Source: Pegoplata infirma (Eukaryota > Arthropoda > Insecta > Diptera > Anthomyiidae). From it: 64,000 bases of DNA. Within the stretch, counting starts at the first letter, position 1. Every line of letters begins with the position of its first letter. Location: contig OY992539.1 of NCBI GenBank assembly GCA_963921195.1, positions 136,449,453 through 136,513,452 on the forward strand, given 5' to 3'. The notes beneath the pieces were generated by a model. The model did no database searches. It saw only the letters and a list, made by a program, of their open reading frames with translations, and was not told where the DNA came from. Below, in pieces: positions 1 to 11,345 of the stretch. The translations under genes and the position numbers were made by a program.

Positions 1-762
1 TGGCAAAAATGCAAATTGTTCAATGTTTTTTTCACATTCATTAAAAAAATTAGGAAAAGCATTTTTTTTTTAAATGTTTAATTTATTTTTTTAAAATAAA
101 TAATTTCAAATTAAATTCATTCATAAATTTCTATGAAATACCAGACATACATAATTGTGAGTATTTACGAATAAAAAAACAAAAAAATTATTCATTTGTT
201 AGTTTTATTTTGAAACAAAACAATTACAAAGTAATTTCTCATAAAAAAAAAAATTGTTAAAACAAAATCAAAATTTGTAAGAATTTTATATTGCGTGTGA
301 TTTATGTTTTAATTTCGTGGAATTTGTCGACATAAAGTCTAGCAGAGAAAAATTCTCTTCATTTTAAAAATCCAACCATTCATTTATTCATTCATAATGG
401 TATTTATTCAAACAACAATTTTTCAAAATAAACAAATTCATTTTTTAATTGAATTTTATAATCTGCCATAAAAAAAAATATTAAATTTTGAACGGAAATT
501 GTGGGAATACCAAAAAATTAAAGAACAGTGTTCTGTTTGATATTCGATATTTTTATTTATTTACTATTTCTGATTCGTTTTTTTGGTAATTAAGTGTATT
601 GGAAATTTTTGCTGTAAAAGCAGAAACAATTTTTTAAGAACAATGTTCAATGTCATCATAAATGATACATTGTAAACGCTATAAATTGTGTGTGGCCACT
701 TGAGACACGCTATGTGATATTAACCCATTGATTACCAGAGTAAATCATATTGTAACCCATTC
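1..762. other. AT-rich DNA without a recognisable gene
   Basis: Long A and T runs and short dispersed words only. I see no coding signature on either strand and no clear terminal repeats. It ends where similarity to the 3' end of retrotransposon family A begins. Confidence 0.6.
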
Positions 763-1366
763 TAGTTTAGGTTAGGTTGTAAGTTGCAGCTGACGTTTTA
801 GGTCAGCACACATAGACTCTGAGGTGCGTTGTGTTACCACGGGACTGTAATAGGTTCCACAACCAATTTGATCTCTTTACGAAACTCCTAAGATATTAAT
901 TTTGACATTCGACAAGTCAGAAAGATCATGCAGTTTCCTAGATCCTAGTGAAGCAAGTATCTATCCAGAAAGTGCCGTACAATGGCAGATAAAGTGTTCG
1001 AAAGTTTCTAACTCCTCCTCATCCATGCAATTCCGGAATAAATTATTTGACGGCACATTTAACCGCTCTGCGTCCTTTCCTAGTAGACAGTGTCCGTTAA
1101 TTACAACAACCACCGCCAAAATCTCTCCTCTTGGAAGCTATATCAGCTCATTTGAGAGCTTCTGATTAAGAGGAGGCCAAATCTGTCGTGTTGTCTCACA
1201 CGTCCATCCGTTTGCCCAACTTTGATAAGTCTTCGTTGCGGAACAAAGCCGTATATTTTATATGCAAGTCTCTAGAGGCATAAAAACACATTCCAATTCT
1301 GTTGGAACCTGAAAGGTAGTTCCCAGTTTTTCAAGCTCATCGGCATTGCAATTCCCTAGAATATAT
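763..1366 (-). pseudogene. Non-LTR retrotransposon family A, copy A1, 3' portion
   Basis: Read on the minus strand this encodes the C-terminal part of a non-LTR retrotransposon ORF2, downstream of RNase H. It includes a degraded zinc-knuckle-like stretch (NCMDEEELETFEHFICHC) around 960-1050. The same region is present in copies at 17888-18986 and 56312-58023. The first part of the CCHC motif is altered and there are in-frame stops, so it is dead. At about 1366 the similarity stops abruptly, resuming at 3552, because another element is inserted. The family resembles RNase H-bearing groups such as LOA, I or Outcast; the clade cannot be settled by eye. Confidence 0.75.
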
Positions 1367-3551
1367 ATGAGGAGTTCCGTCTAAGACTTAAATTTTGAGG
1401 CAAAAAATATGTGATTTTTGTTTTGATGGCACATCGATGAAATTTGGCATAAATATTAGAAGCCATTTAAGAATAAGAAATTCGTTCGCGTCAATTAAAT
1501 CGCGCAAGGGGGTCAAAAGTTATGGCGGTTTTAAGATTTAGCGGCTTTAAAAATCTTAAAAAAATTTTAAAGATTTTTTTTTCTACACTAAAAATAATCA
1601 CTCTGTTAAATTACAGAGATACTCTGCTGAGCCAGCAGAAAATACCATAGATTTCCAACCAGCAAGATTTTTTGTTATTTTACGAAGAAAACTCTGTAAA
1701 ATGATTTCGATAAAAAAAACTGTAAATTTACAGAATTATCTGTAAAATATTGATAAAAGCGACCAAAATTTGACTATTTTATTTACTATTTGATTTCTGA
1801 TCAATTTATCTTTCCTTAATGCGCAAGTAGAGTTGACAATTGGAAAATGCCATCGAGTAAATTTGTCCGCTTTAATGCTTTCAAATTGTAAATTTAATTT
1901 TTTGTGAAAGTTTTTTTACGAGTACCTCCAATTTTACACGACATCCTCGTAAAATTTACCAGGTTTTATTATTACAGAGCAATAAGTAAAATTACAGTTG
2001 AAATTTTGTATTTTGGTTATGAAAAAAAACGCAAGTATTTTTGTAAAATCTGTATTTTAACAAAAAACTCTGTTTATTATCTGTAAAATAGAGATTACAA
2101 AGTAATAAGTAAAATTACAGATAAAATTTTGTTTTTCGGTTACAAGAAAATACAAAGTATATTTTTAAAATCTGTATTTCGACAGATAACTTTGTCAAAT
2201 ATCAGTCGAATTGAGATTACAGTCATTTTACAGAGTTTTTAACAGAGTAATTATTTTGAGTGTACATATTTGTTGCATGCATTATTAAAACATGCCAGGA
2301 TATATCATTTCTTCTAAAATATATGATATAAATTTAACCCTTTAATGACCAAACGATTAAAAAAAAAAATATCTAAGTACCTAAAATCGCGCTTAATTCG
2401 CGGTAAAAGAAAAGTTTCACAATTTTTTATAACATATTTAGGCAATGCGCGTTGGTATTACTAAAAAAAATCACGGAAAATCTGATCATTGTACCAGTAA
2501 TTTAAAAAAAATTGGTGATGCTTTTTTATAACAAGAAAATTTATTATGGTCCAAAAAATCTATAATCATCAAAATTTTTTAACCCGCCTCTGATTTTATG
2601 ATGACACATCAAGTGGGCTTTCATTTAAAAAAAATTTCATCCGATTTCGTGTAAAGCCTTGGATGTGCCAGATCAAAACAGGTTTAGATAAAATCATCGC
2701 GCTTTCCGCTCAGAATGGCTTAAAGTAAAAAGTCAGAAAGCAAAACAGTTCTACTGGTTAAGGCACGTCTTTTGGTGCATTAAATTTGAACATGATGCAT
2801 TAATTGCTACTAAAAAAAATAGGAAACTGATTTGCAAATTTCGCACAATTTTCAAAAATCTCATAAAATTTTTGCAAATTATTTTTTATAAACCCGCCAG
2901 TGAATTTTTTATGTAAACTCACAAAAAACACCAAATTTTGAATGAAACGGCGAATGTGCCTCGCGAAAAACTGGTATTTTAAAAAAATTACGTTTTTTCT
3001 TTCGAACTTTGATCTGCTGAAACTCCTTAACTATTCGTGGCACATTAACGGGATTAATTCCAAAATGTTAAGAATTACAACAGCTACCAACTCTAGTTCA
3101 ACGTTTTTCATTTTATAGAGGGGGCCGAAATCCCTGATCAAAAAACCTCGAAAATTTAAAAACTCTTAATTTTTGGTTTCAAAACTTAACCGTCTTATAA
3201 CTTCTTACCAAGCGATGAAGCATCTATCAAACCAACATTCAAATAATCTCTTATATGTACTGACTTTGTGTTATGCCGGAAAAGATTGAAATATAAGGAG
3301 AACTTAAAAAAAAAAGCGAAAGAAAGTAAAAACTATGGATTATTTCAAGCCATTTTTATCGATTTTTCAACTTTAACCCTCTGTAACTTTTACGGATAAA
3401 GAGGGGTAATCCTTAAACATTGCTCAGTGATGGTTCAAGGTCTTGTTTACACAACTGCATTTACAGTTTTTATAAATTCCTAAAACTGCCGGTTTTTTTA
3501 AACATTTATTTCAGTTTCACTGAGTTGAAATTTAAAAAAGATTTTGTGATA
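1367..3551. mobile_element. 2.2-kb unclassified insertion splitting retrotransposon copy A1
   Basis: Family A similarity ends near 1366 and resumes at 3552 in the same orientation, so this block was inserted into A1. Both junctions carry an ATATA-like word, a possible short duplication. The interior is non-coding and AT-rich, and holds a nested MITE at 1586-2262. I recognise neither terminal inverted repeats nor a transposase, so the superfamily is unknown. Confidence 0.6.
1586..2262. mobile_element. MITE with CACTNAAAATAATCACTCTG ends (copy 1)
   Basis: A 677-bp non-coding element. The left end reads CACTAAAAATAATCACTCTG and the right end is its inverted counterpart, ending ATTATTTTGAGTG. 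It is flanked by TA on both sides, the target duplication of Tc1/mariner-type transposition. The interior has repeated 'tacagagtaa'-like words. A second, longer copy lies at 48469-49326 with nearly the same first 120 bases. No transposase is encoded. Confidence 0.8.
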
Positions 3552-4035
3552 TATGCCTTGGAACCCATATGAGTCGCATGCCAAACTGCTTGGCTATCTC
3601 ATTTGACGACGTGCGGCAGTTAAGGGTGGATTTTGTTTTTAGAAACATTGACTCCTGGGGCCGCGGTTTGACTGTCAGAATAGACGTCGACTGCGGTTGT
3701 GGACAAGACTTTGCAACTCTACCAGTCAGACACTTTCTTTATTGCCAGATCTGTGTCTGGTAAACACTGCAATGACCTGGCAATCTTCAAACCAGGCTCA
3801 ACCAAAGTTCTTCCGAATAGACTCCTGTTCGTGTAGCTTCGATCCATCTGTGTATAAATTTATGGAGGCGCAAAAATGCTCATAGAGGGAGCACAGTCCA
3901 CATTTGGTGGTATTGTTATTGCCGACGCGTCGCGACGTCGCGACGTTGCCGCATACTACCTACCCAATATGTCCAATGGTATGGAGGAAGGAGGTGAAGG
4001 AGGATTTCTAATGATGTCGTAGGTGTAGTACAAAT
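3552..4035 (-). pseudogene. Non-LTR retrotransposon family A, copy A1, RNase H portion
   Basis: This continues copy A1 beyond the 1367-3551 insertion. It aligns with the RNase H region of copies 18384-18986 and 56716-57240, but is frameshifted and contains stops. About 75 bases present in the other copies are missing near 3920. Immediately beside that gap is a short CpG-rich expansion (3924-3946) made of CGCGACGT-type units, unusual in this AT-rich setting. Similarity breaks again at 4035. Confidence 0.75.
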
Positions 4036-5317
4036 AGTGTTGCCATTTGCATTTTGAGAAAAAGAGGACGTCAACCTCAAAAAACGAGGACAATTGACCC
4101 AAAAAAGAGGACTTTTTTTTTAAATAAATTAATTTGAAAAAAGTCAACAACGCAATACAATATGCAAAAAAAAAATATTTTTTTTTTTTAAGAAAACTAT
4201 TTTTCCGCTAAAAAAATGTAATTCCAATTATATTTCAATATTTTGGATATAAATTCTAAATTCAAAAATTTCTAGTTATATTTAAAAAATTTCTAAATAT
4301 AAGTAAAAAAATTTCAATGCATATCAGAGTTTTCTTTTTGTATTTTAAAATTTTCTAAATGCTTTTCAGAAAATTCCATTTGTTTTTCAAAAATTTCCAT
4401 TTTCATTTCAAAATTTTCTAAATAATTTTAAAAAAATTATTTTTGAATTTAAATAAGTTCAGATATTTTAATTGTAATTCAAAAATTTACATTTTGATTT
4501 AAAAATTATGCAACTGCTTTTCAAAATTTTTTTTTGTGTATCAAAATTTTCTGAAAAATTTTGAAATACAAATTTGACATATACTTAATCAGAATTTTCT
4601 GAAAAGCATTTAGAACATTTTTAAATATAAATGGAAATATTTTGAGTGGGTTTATTCTAGCTCAAGGTCATTATTTCCTTTACTAATTAAAACTATGATA
4701 TTCTCATAGAATAATTTTCAAGAAAATTATTTTTCTGTTTTAAATTTATTTACGTTGGTCATTTTTACAAGACTTAATGGACGTGTCGATAAAGTCTTGC
4801 AAACAATTACTAACATAAACAAATTTAAAACAGAAAACTAATTTTCTTGAAAATTATTCTATGAGAATATCATAGTTTTAATTAGTAAAGGAAATAAATA
4901 AATAATGACCTCGAGCTAGAATAAAACAACTCAAAATATAATATTTAAACTGTCGAAGAAAACTATTTTTATTTTTTAATAAAAATTAATCAGAATTTGT
5001 AAATGGAAATTTTTGAAATACAATTTGAAATTTATGAAATGGAATTTTTAAAAAGCATTTCGAAAATTTTAAAATACAAATTTGAAATACAATTGGGAAT
5101 TTCTGAAAATACAATTTTTGGAAATTAAAATAGAATTTGCTTAAAATCATTTAGAAAATTTTGAAATGGAAATTTTTGATATACAAATTTTTTTCTTCTT
5201 CTTCTATTCTCGTAGAGCCAATTTTACGACACACCATCTGATAATAACGAAGTAATTTTCGCCCTACATAAAGTGCTTTTTTACTCAAAATATACGAATT
5301 TTTAAGTACAAAGAGTA
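4036..5317. mobile_element. 1.3-kb insertion with internal foldback in copy A1
   Basis: Copy A1 breaks at 'gtagtacaaatag' (about 4035) and picks up again at 'tagagcaccagtgatgc' (5318), matching the uninterrupted sequence near 57486. The insert is non-coding, very A/T-rich, and rich in 'aaaatttct' variants. It contains a foldback at 4643-4935. A short 'atag' word at both junctions may be the target duplication. The class is unknown. Confidence 0.55.
4643..4935. repeat. Long inverted repeat (foldback), arms about 115 bp
   Basis: The left arm starts TTGAGTGGGTTTATTCTAGC and continues through 'actatgatattctcatagaa'. The right arm is its reverse complement, ending 'gagctagaataaaac'. The spacer itself contains a smaller inverted pair (tacaagactt / aaagtcttgca). 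The arms are close to identical, so a hairpin would be stable if transcribed. Confidence 0.75.
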
Positions 5318-5338
5318 CATAGAGCACCAGTGATGCTT
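5318..5338 (-). pseudogene. Last recognisable piece of family A copy A1
   Basis: About 20 bases (agagcaccagtgatgc core) match the family A segment found at 57493-57510. They mark the far side of the 4036-5317 insertion. Similarity is lost immediately afterwards, so copy A1 is truncated here. Confidence 0.5.
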
Positions 5339-5439
5339 ATTATTACAGAAGGTATTTGCCGGCCAACAGACTTTCCACTTTTTGTAACATGCTAAAAATT
5401 GGTATCTTAAAGTTTTCGGGGTCAACGATTACAAAAATA

Positions 5440-5860
5440 CAAAATTTAAATGGCGGATCCAATATGGCGTCAAAATTTTTTTAAAGTGGACTGACCAAAA
5501 AGAAAATTTGTGCCTAAATGGTTTCATAGCCGCTGAATCCAAATTCGATGCTTAAAAATACCAAATTTAAAATGGCGAATCCAATATGGCGGATAAAACT
5601 TTAATATATTGTAAGATTCTAATAAAAAAATTTAAAATTTTTATCTTACAGTCGGGGTCATCGAGTTTAATATGACCTTAAAAATACAAAATTCAAAATG
5701 GATAATTCAATATGGCGTCAAAAATTTATAAAAGTGGTGCGATTAAAAAAAAAATTGTATCTAGAAGGTTTTAAAGCCACTGACTCCGAATTCAATAATA
5801 CGAAATTCAAAATGGCAAATCCAATATGGCGGCGGAAACTTTCATAAATAGTAAGATTAG
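5440..5860. repeat. Degenerate tandem repeat with 'ccaatatggcg' core
   Basis: The phrase aatggcgaatccaatatggc recurs in variants near 5449, 5573, 5697 and 5812, about 122 bases apart. Alternate units are more alike (gcgtcaaaa versus gcggataaaa), suggesting a higher-order period near 245 bases. There are no coding features. Confidence 0.6.
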
Positions 5861-5919
5861 AATACAAATTTGTGACGAGGCTTCATTTTCTTTGCTGAAT
5901 CAAAACTGAATATAATTCC

Positions 5920-6190
5920 GTTGCTAAAAAATGCAATATGGCCATGAACATTTTTTATATCCACGCCCCAAAAAGGGAGGCGTGCCACAAAATATCTCCT
6001 TGGCCCATGTGAAGGACCCTAACGTTCTTCTCGAATGAAAATGTTTCATTTGTTTAAAAAATACAAAAATAAATTTCGGTTTCTTAGAAGGTGTTTTAGT
6101 TCTACAAGAGGGAAACTTTTTCCCCCTTGTCTGATTTTTCCCATTTATGAACATTCATACGGTGAGACCATAAGACTTATTCATGCCACA
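5920..6190 (-). repeat. Dispersed repeat, minus-strand copy (shared with 22970-23480)
   Basis: The reverse complement carries aataagtcttatg, then 'aaatgggaaaaatc', then a short C/G-rich stretch and 'ggcgtggat'. The same order appears on the plus strand at 22970-23480. It is an old interspersed repeat with no ends I can define and no credible coding potential. Confidence 0.45.
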
Positions 6191-6329
6191 CTTTAGAGCA
6201 GTGATGCCCAAAAAGAGAAACGATAATATTTTTCTTTTGTTTTTTACGCTCTCTGCTGTTAGTTTTGTTGTTGTTCGGATTGTGTACGTGTGTTTTTGTC
6301 GATCTTTAACAAGTGTTTGAGCACCATTG

Positions 6330-7417
6330 CTTTAGAGAGAAGGTGTCTCCTTATGTCCAAAAATGGTCTTTGAAGACTCTGCCCAGACATGGGAGTTGTT
6401 TTCCAACTTCGGTCGCATAGAGGCGGTATAAATCGTAAGGAGACTAGACGGAGTGAAGAAGTTCTTGCACTGTTTTCAAAAACCGAGACACTTTAATGCT
6501 TCTTTGGACACTTTTAAAACATGTTGGTTCCGGCGAATATCAAATTGTATCTGCATGCCCAGAACATCAAGAGTGTCTGATTACTCAATAGTTATACCGC
6601 CCATGCATACAGATAACGCTCATGGATACACAAGCCGTATGTGGGTCAACATTGCTGTCATCTGCATAAGAGTAAATAGGATTAATGGTTTGACTTAGAA
6701 GGTCGTTAATAAAAATAAGGAAAAGGGTAAGAAAAAGAACGGCACCTTATGTTACCCCTGAATTAAGCTAAAACTCGTTGGAAGAAACCCCATCTATAAC
6801 AACACGCATAGTGCAGTTCATGAGAAAGCTCGATATAAATCGAAAGAAATCATCATCGACGACAAATGCAATAGGCTTCGATGGAAGTGTGTCGTGCCAC
6901 ACACGATCAAATGCTTTGGAAATATCCAGAGCCACCACTTTACTCTCACCAAATTGGTGTATGGATCGACTCCAACTTTCCGTAAGGAACGCTAACAGGT
7001 CTCCCGTATAACGACTCCTACGAAAACCATACTGTCGATCGCATAGAAGTGAATTAGTCCCTAGATACTTCACAAGATGAAAATTAACCATGCTCTCCGT
7101 AACTTTAGAGAGCGCTAAGCAAATAGCAATTGGGCGGTAAATTTTAGAGTTAGTAGCCTTACCGCTTTTAGGGATGGGCTGAACATTGGCCACCTTCCAG
7201 CAAGAGAGGAAGACCCCCCAGGGTAGGAAACGCTAAAAAGTTTAGCCAATGGATGAGCGAGCGTCAAAGAACACTGTTTCAGCACCAGTGCAGTAATTTC
7301 ATCTGGCCCCGGAGACTTGTTTACGTTATCAAGAAACCTTTTTATTGCAAGAGTCCGAAAAAATATCTTGGGCACAGTAAAGGAAACACCCGTCTTTAAG
7401 TTTAGGTTGTGTTATAC
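6330..7417 (-). pseudogene. Non-LTR reverse transcriptase fragment, family B copy B1
   Basis: On the minus strand this encodes the RT core of a non-LTR retrotransposon. In order: SPGPDEITALVLKQC (7265-7325), YRPIAICLALSKVTES (7090-7135), QYGFRRSRYTGDLLAF (7000-7050), VVALDISKAFDRVWH (6890-6940) with the first catalytic Asp, then INDLLSQTINPIYSYADDSN (6638-6700) with the catalytic YADD, and finally LDVLGMQIQFDIRRN plus a C-terminal segment to about 6330. Several frame changes and a stop replacing Gln in the GVPQG-type motif show it is dead. Roughly 40 residues after YADDS are missing. It is interrupted upstream by the foldback at 7418-8267 and continues at 8268. Confidence 0.8.
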
Positions 7418-8267
7418 TGGTGACAAAATCGGCTAAAGGCATTTCAATTCTCAATATTTTGAACGTAAAAAATCTTTAACACGAAAATCCTAGCTGATCC
7501 TATTTTCGAATTATTGCTAAATATTTACACTGTTCGACAAAACAATCTCAGCGTAAAATACCCAACTGATTCTTATGCTTTCTTGAATCCAAATCTGCCA
7601 TCCAATTTTTTTCTAGCATGTACCGTTTTTGAGATATTCGCTGTTAAAAAGTAAAAAACCAATAGTTTCGCACTTTTGGGGGTCCACTGTTATGTGGCTG
7701 CCAACAAATAGATGCCAAGACTGCAATACAAATTTTTCTAGCAAGTTCCGGCTTCGATATATTTGCGTTCGAGATATTCAAGTGAAAAAAATTTTAAACG
7801 CGAATATCTCGAAAACGGAACATGCTAGAAAAATGTGGATTGCAGTTTTGGAATAAGGAGGTCCATTTTATATGACATCAAATTCAATTTGTTGGAAGAA
7901 ACATAACATTGGACCCCCAAAAGTGCGAAATTATTGGTTTTTTACTTTTTAACAGCGAATATCTCAAAACGGTATATGCTAGAAAAAATTTGACCACCAA
8001 AAGTGCGAAATTATTGTTTTTCCTACTTTTTTAACAGGGAATATCTCAAAAACGGTAAGTAGAAGAAAAAATTGGGTGGCAAATTTGGATTCAGGAGAGC
8101 AAATTCTATAAGAATCAGTTGGATATTAAACTGGGAGATTTTTGTTGTCGAACAGTGTAATTATTTAGCAATTACTTGAAAACAGGATCAGCTAGGATTT
8201 TTGTCTCAACAATTTTTCAAATTCAAAATATTGAGGAGTGAAAAGCCATTCGCCTATTTTGTCACCA
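7418..8267. mobile_element. 850-bp foldback element inserted in RT copy B1
   Basis: The ends are inverted copies: TGGTGACAAAATCGGCTAAA on the left, its near reverse complement (cgcctattttgtcacca) on the right. Inverted similarity runs almost the whole length, for example 'cactgttcgacaaaacaatc' against 'gttgtcgaacagtgtaatt', and the ggacccccaaaagtgcgaaa segment. Retrotransposon B1 flanks it on both sides in one orientation, so it is a later insertion. I could not define a target duplication. It has no protein coding. Confidence 0.75.
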
Positions 8268-8470
8268 TTTTAACTCTTACGAGTTCGGGCATTGGTTAAT
8301 TTCTCACCGGCCAGTATGAGTTTTTGCAAAAATCTCAGCGAAGAGATTAGCTTTATAAACCGGGTCAGTAAATATTTGGTCATTCCTTATAAGAGTTTTT
8401 ACTCTTTTAACAAATAATGTTTACCAGGGGGAACAAGTTTCTCCTTGGAGAACTAAACCAACCTCTGAAA
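8268..8470 (-). pseudogene. Non-LTR family B copy B1, linker upstream of RT
   Basis: The minus strand gives a broken reading of LFVKRVKTLIRNDQIFTDPV and KANLFAEIFAKTH. This is the linker that precedes the RT core in many non-LTR elements, and the FVKRVK word is shared with copy B2 at 17076-17096. It is separated from the RT core only by the foldback. B1 fades out near 8470. Confidence 0.65.
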
Positions 8471-9509
8471 ACAGCAAATTTGTTTACAGTTTTTTTTAGT
8501 ATTTTTATAAAACAAATTAAACATTTTTATGCTTGAAGATCAAATTTCTGCATTGCACCTAGGGTATTGGTCCACTCCTTTTGGGAATAGATATTAGAAA
8601 AAAAAATTAAATACTGATTAAATTGTATTACTTTAGTTCACAAAGCATAATAATTGAATTTCTAAGCATTTTTCGGGAGAGAGAAGGTGTTCCCTAATGA
8701 CCCCCGACGCACTATGCTTCGACCCATGGACAAAAGTCAAAAAAAAAAATTTTGTCTCAAATTGTGTTTAAATACAGATTTTTTGAAAGATAATAAGGTA
8801 TCTCAAATAAATATTAACAGAAATATTTTTTCTGATTGCTTTTGTCACCACGAGAGGGCGCTAAACTCAGAGAATTTTATTCAAAAACTACTTAACAGGA
8901 AAATGTTTTTTAGCTGTTTCACAAAAATAATTCTCAAAAATCCATTTTTTAATAAAATGGTTCGAAATTTTGTTTTAAAATACTTTGATATATTTGTAGT
9001 GAAGTTAAAATATAGAATTTTGTACATATATATTTCCAAAAAAAATATTTTTTATTGCGCAGAAAAACAATTTTTTTTTGTTGAAAATCCAAAAATAACT
9101 AAAGTTTGATGGAGTGTAAAAAAAAAATATAAAAAAATAGATATTTTTTTTTCTTTTTTTTGTAAGTTTAAACTCCTATCTAACAGCGTATTCAAAAATT
9201 AGCGCCTATTTTTTACCACAAATTAGAAAAAAATGCGTTTTTTTAAATGCCTAAATTCATGATTTTTACTCAAATATCATGCATTTAGGAGTGTTTAATA
9301 TCATTGTGCAACACGATTTTATGTTTTGAAAGGGTAAAAAAGTAAAATAAATGTATTTTAATAGTAGATCGAAATCCCCGCAGAATTTTGAAAATTTAGC
9401 TCGTGTTTTTTTTATGGCCCACTGAAGTTTTTAATTATTTTTCAAAGGAGTTCAGAATAAGTAAAAAAAAAAATATTAAATTTAATTTTGAGCTAAATGA
9501 CGTTAATAG
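8471..9509. other. AT-rich DNA with an old dispersed repeat (8590-8705)
   Basis: No gene recognised. Bases 8590-8705 (ending 'agagagaaggtgttccctaatgacccc') resemble 23490-23605 and 23805-23920, so this is an interspersed repeat. A 140-codon open stretch from 8687 is low-complexity Lys/Phe/Asn-rich and resembles no family I know; I treat it as chance. A CTCF-like word lies at 8848-8862. Confidence 0.5.
8848..8862. promoter_or_regulatory. CTCF-like motif
   Basis: CCACGAGAGGGCGCT matches the CTCF core consensus CCASYAGRKGGCRSY at 14 of 15 positions. It is a GC-rich word in an AT-rich region. It is sequence resemblance only; whether the insulator protein binds is unknown. A second, perfect match is at 26568-26582. 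Confidence 0.3.
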
Positions 9510-10740
9510 ATGTGCAACTAAATTTGATGACGGTTCTTTTCTTAAAACATATTAACCCTCAATCTCCCATTTTTAGGGGTCACTTTAGTCCCTTTTCCAA
9601 ATATCGTCGTAGAGCACCACTTACACTTGCTTTTAAAGGGTTAACATGTTCTAAAAAATTTTTCTGCATAGAATTTCATTGTTAGTTGTAAAATACCAAA
9701 AATTCGTGAGATATAAGCAAAATGCTTAAAAAAGTAAAATTTTTAATTATCATTTATTGTTAAATTGTGATTCACCACAATTGAAATAATTCGACAAAAT
9801 ATAACAAATGTACTTCTGAGCCTAATACTGTTAATAGCTATCTTCGGTAAAATTTGATGTTTATCTTTTCTTAAAATATATTAACCCTCTATCTCCTACT
9901 GTCAGGGGTCATTTCAGTCCCTTTTTTAAATATTCTTATAAAAAAACACTTAAACGTGCGTTTAAAGTGTTAAAATGTTCTACAAACATTTAATAGATAT
10001 CTTTAATCATTCCAAACCCATTAAAAAAAAGTAAAGACTTCAATGGGCCATAAAAAGAACTCGAGGTAAATTTTCAAAACAATTCGTTTTTGGTTTATAA
10101 ATGGTATACCTTCATTTTTGGTTTTGTCCAATTTAAGATACACTCTGTGACCTCAAATTTGTTGCACAGTGTATTCTATTGAAGCTTTAAGTTATGTGAA
10201 ATAACTCTTAAATTATAAATTATATTCAAGAAACTTTAAAAAAGTAATTTAGTATTACGCTTTAACCTTTAAACGCTCGTTTTATTAAATTTTATAAAAA
10301 TATTTGAAATAAGGACTAAAATGACCCCTTAAAATGGGAGATGGAGGGTTAATATGTTCTTACAAAAGAACCGCCATTAAATTTCACTGAAGACATCTTA
10401 AGACATTTTTTTTTCTCAGTAGTATTTTTAGTACATTTTTTCGACCTATTTCAGTCTACTTTGGTAAAAGCTATTTAACAATATATGATACTTTACAATT
10501 TTACTTTTTAAAGCATTTTGATTATATCGCACGATGTTTTGGTATTTGACAACCCCTAGTGAAATTTGATGCTTAACATTTTTGTAGAACATTTTAACTA
10601 TTAAAACGCACATTTTAGTGTTGTTCTATGAGGATATGTTAAAAAAGGACAAAAATGACCCCTAAAAATGGGAGATAGGGGGTTAATGTATTCTAAAAAA
10701 AGAACCGCCATCAAATTTTACTATCGACATGTATAAACAT
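9510..10740. repeat. Compound inverted repeat: four units of about 150 bp (two plus, two minus)
   Basis: The unit 'ttcttttcttaaaacatatt' followed by AACCCTCAATCTCCCATTTT and 'aggggtcatttagtccctttt' occurs on the plus strand at about 9515-9660 and 9835-9990. It occurs on the minus strand at about 10250-10400 and 10556-10735. The arrangement is a nested palindrome centred near 10120. TTAA sits at the start of the CCCTC words, but similarity continues outside it, so these are not simple piggyBac ends. No coding. Confidence 0.7.
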
Positions 10741-10819
10741 TATGTAGCTCAGAAGTTGATTTAATACATTTCTTTGACCTTTTTTAGACGACTTTAAAAA
10801 TAAAAATAACTTATTTTCC

Positions 10820-11345
10820 AAAAAAGGATGTTTTTATATTTTCCACACTGCTGATCCGATTTTGCCCAAATTTGGCAATAATATATATCTAAGGAATAAT
10901 AATTTGCTTACAAAGTTTTTTTACGATCGGACAATTTTTGTAGGTGTTAAAGCGTTTCAAAGAAAAAGGATATATGGCAGGACCTTGAGTCCTTGCTCCG
11001 ATTTAAGTGAAAATTTACAGTCACGTTGCTAGTGGAATGTGTATTAGCATCACCACTTTTTGTAATTTTTTGTGCATTATTGAAGCTAAAATTACATTTT
11101 TCAATTTCAGGACACATGGGAGGTAGGCGTATCCTTGCACCGATTTTTCCAAAAATTCAAATTTTTCTTAACTAATATATTTTATGTTAGTGTACCAAAT
11201 CTCAAAAATATCTGACAACTCCTTCTAATTTTGTCCCTTCGTTACATGGGAACGAAGCACTGTGCGACGAGGTCAGACATAGCCGAATTTAACACTCTTA
11301 CTAGTTTTTACTGAAGTTAACCGTCCGACTCTGTCTTCCGATCGG
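10820..11345. repeat. Old interspersed repeat ending 'gccgaatttaacactcttact'
   Basis: The end of this block (agccgaatttaacactctta near 11282) is repeated at 23668. Upstream phrases such as 'ctgatccgattttgcccaaa' and 'gcaccgatttttcc' resemble the imperfect repeats of other dipteran elements in this window. Ends and class cannot be set by eye. Confidence 0.4.

Noticed and set aside
8687..9109. A 140-codon open frame as a host gene
   Set aside because: Extreme Lys/Phe/Asn composition, no domain, and it starts within a repeat shared with 23490-23920. Expected by chance in AT-rich DNA.
9552..10685. A single 1.1-kb piggyBac-like element with TTAA ends
   Set aside because: The CCCTC...GAGGG tips beside TTAA look right, but similarity between units extends well outside TTAA on all four occurrences.
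11282..11345. A Helitron 3' end (ttaCTAGttttt near 11300)
   Set aside because: CTAG followed by T fits the loose rule, but no GC-rich hairpin lies 10-12 bases upstream. The related copy at 23668 reads CTTG instead.
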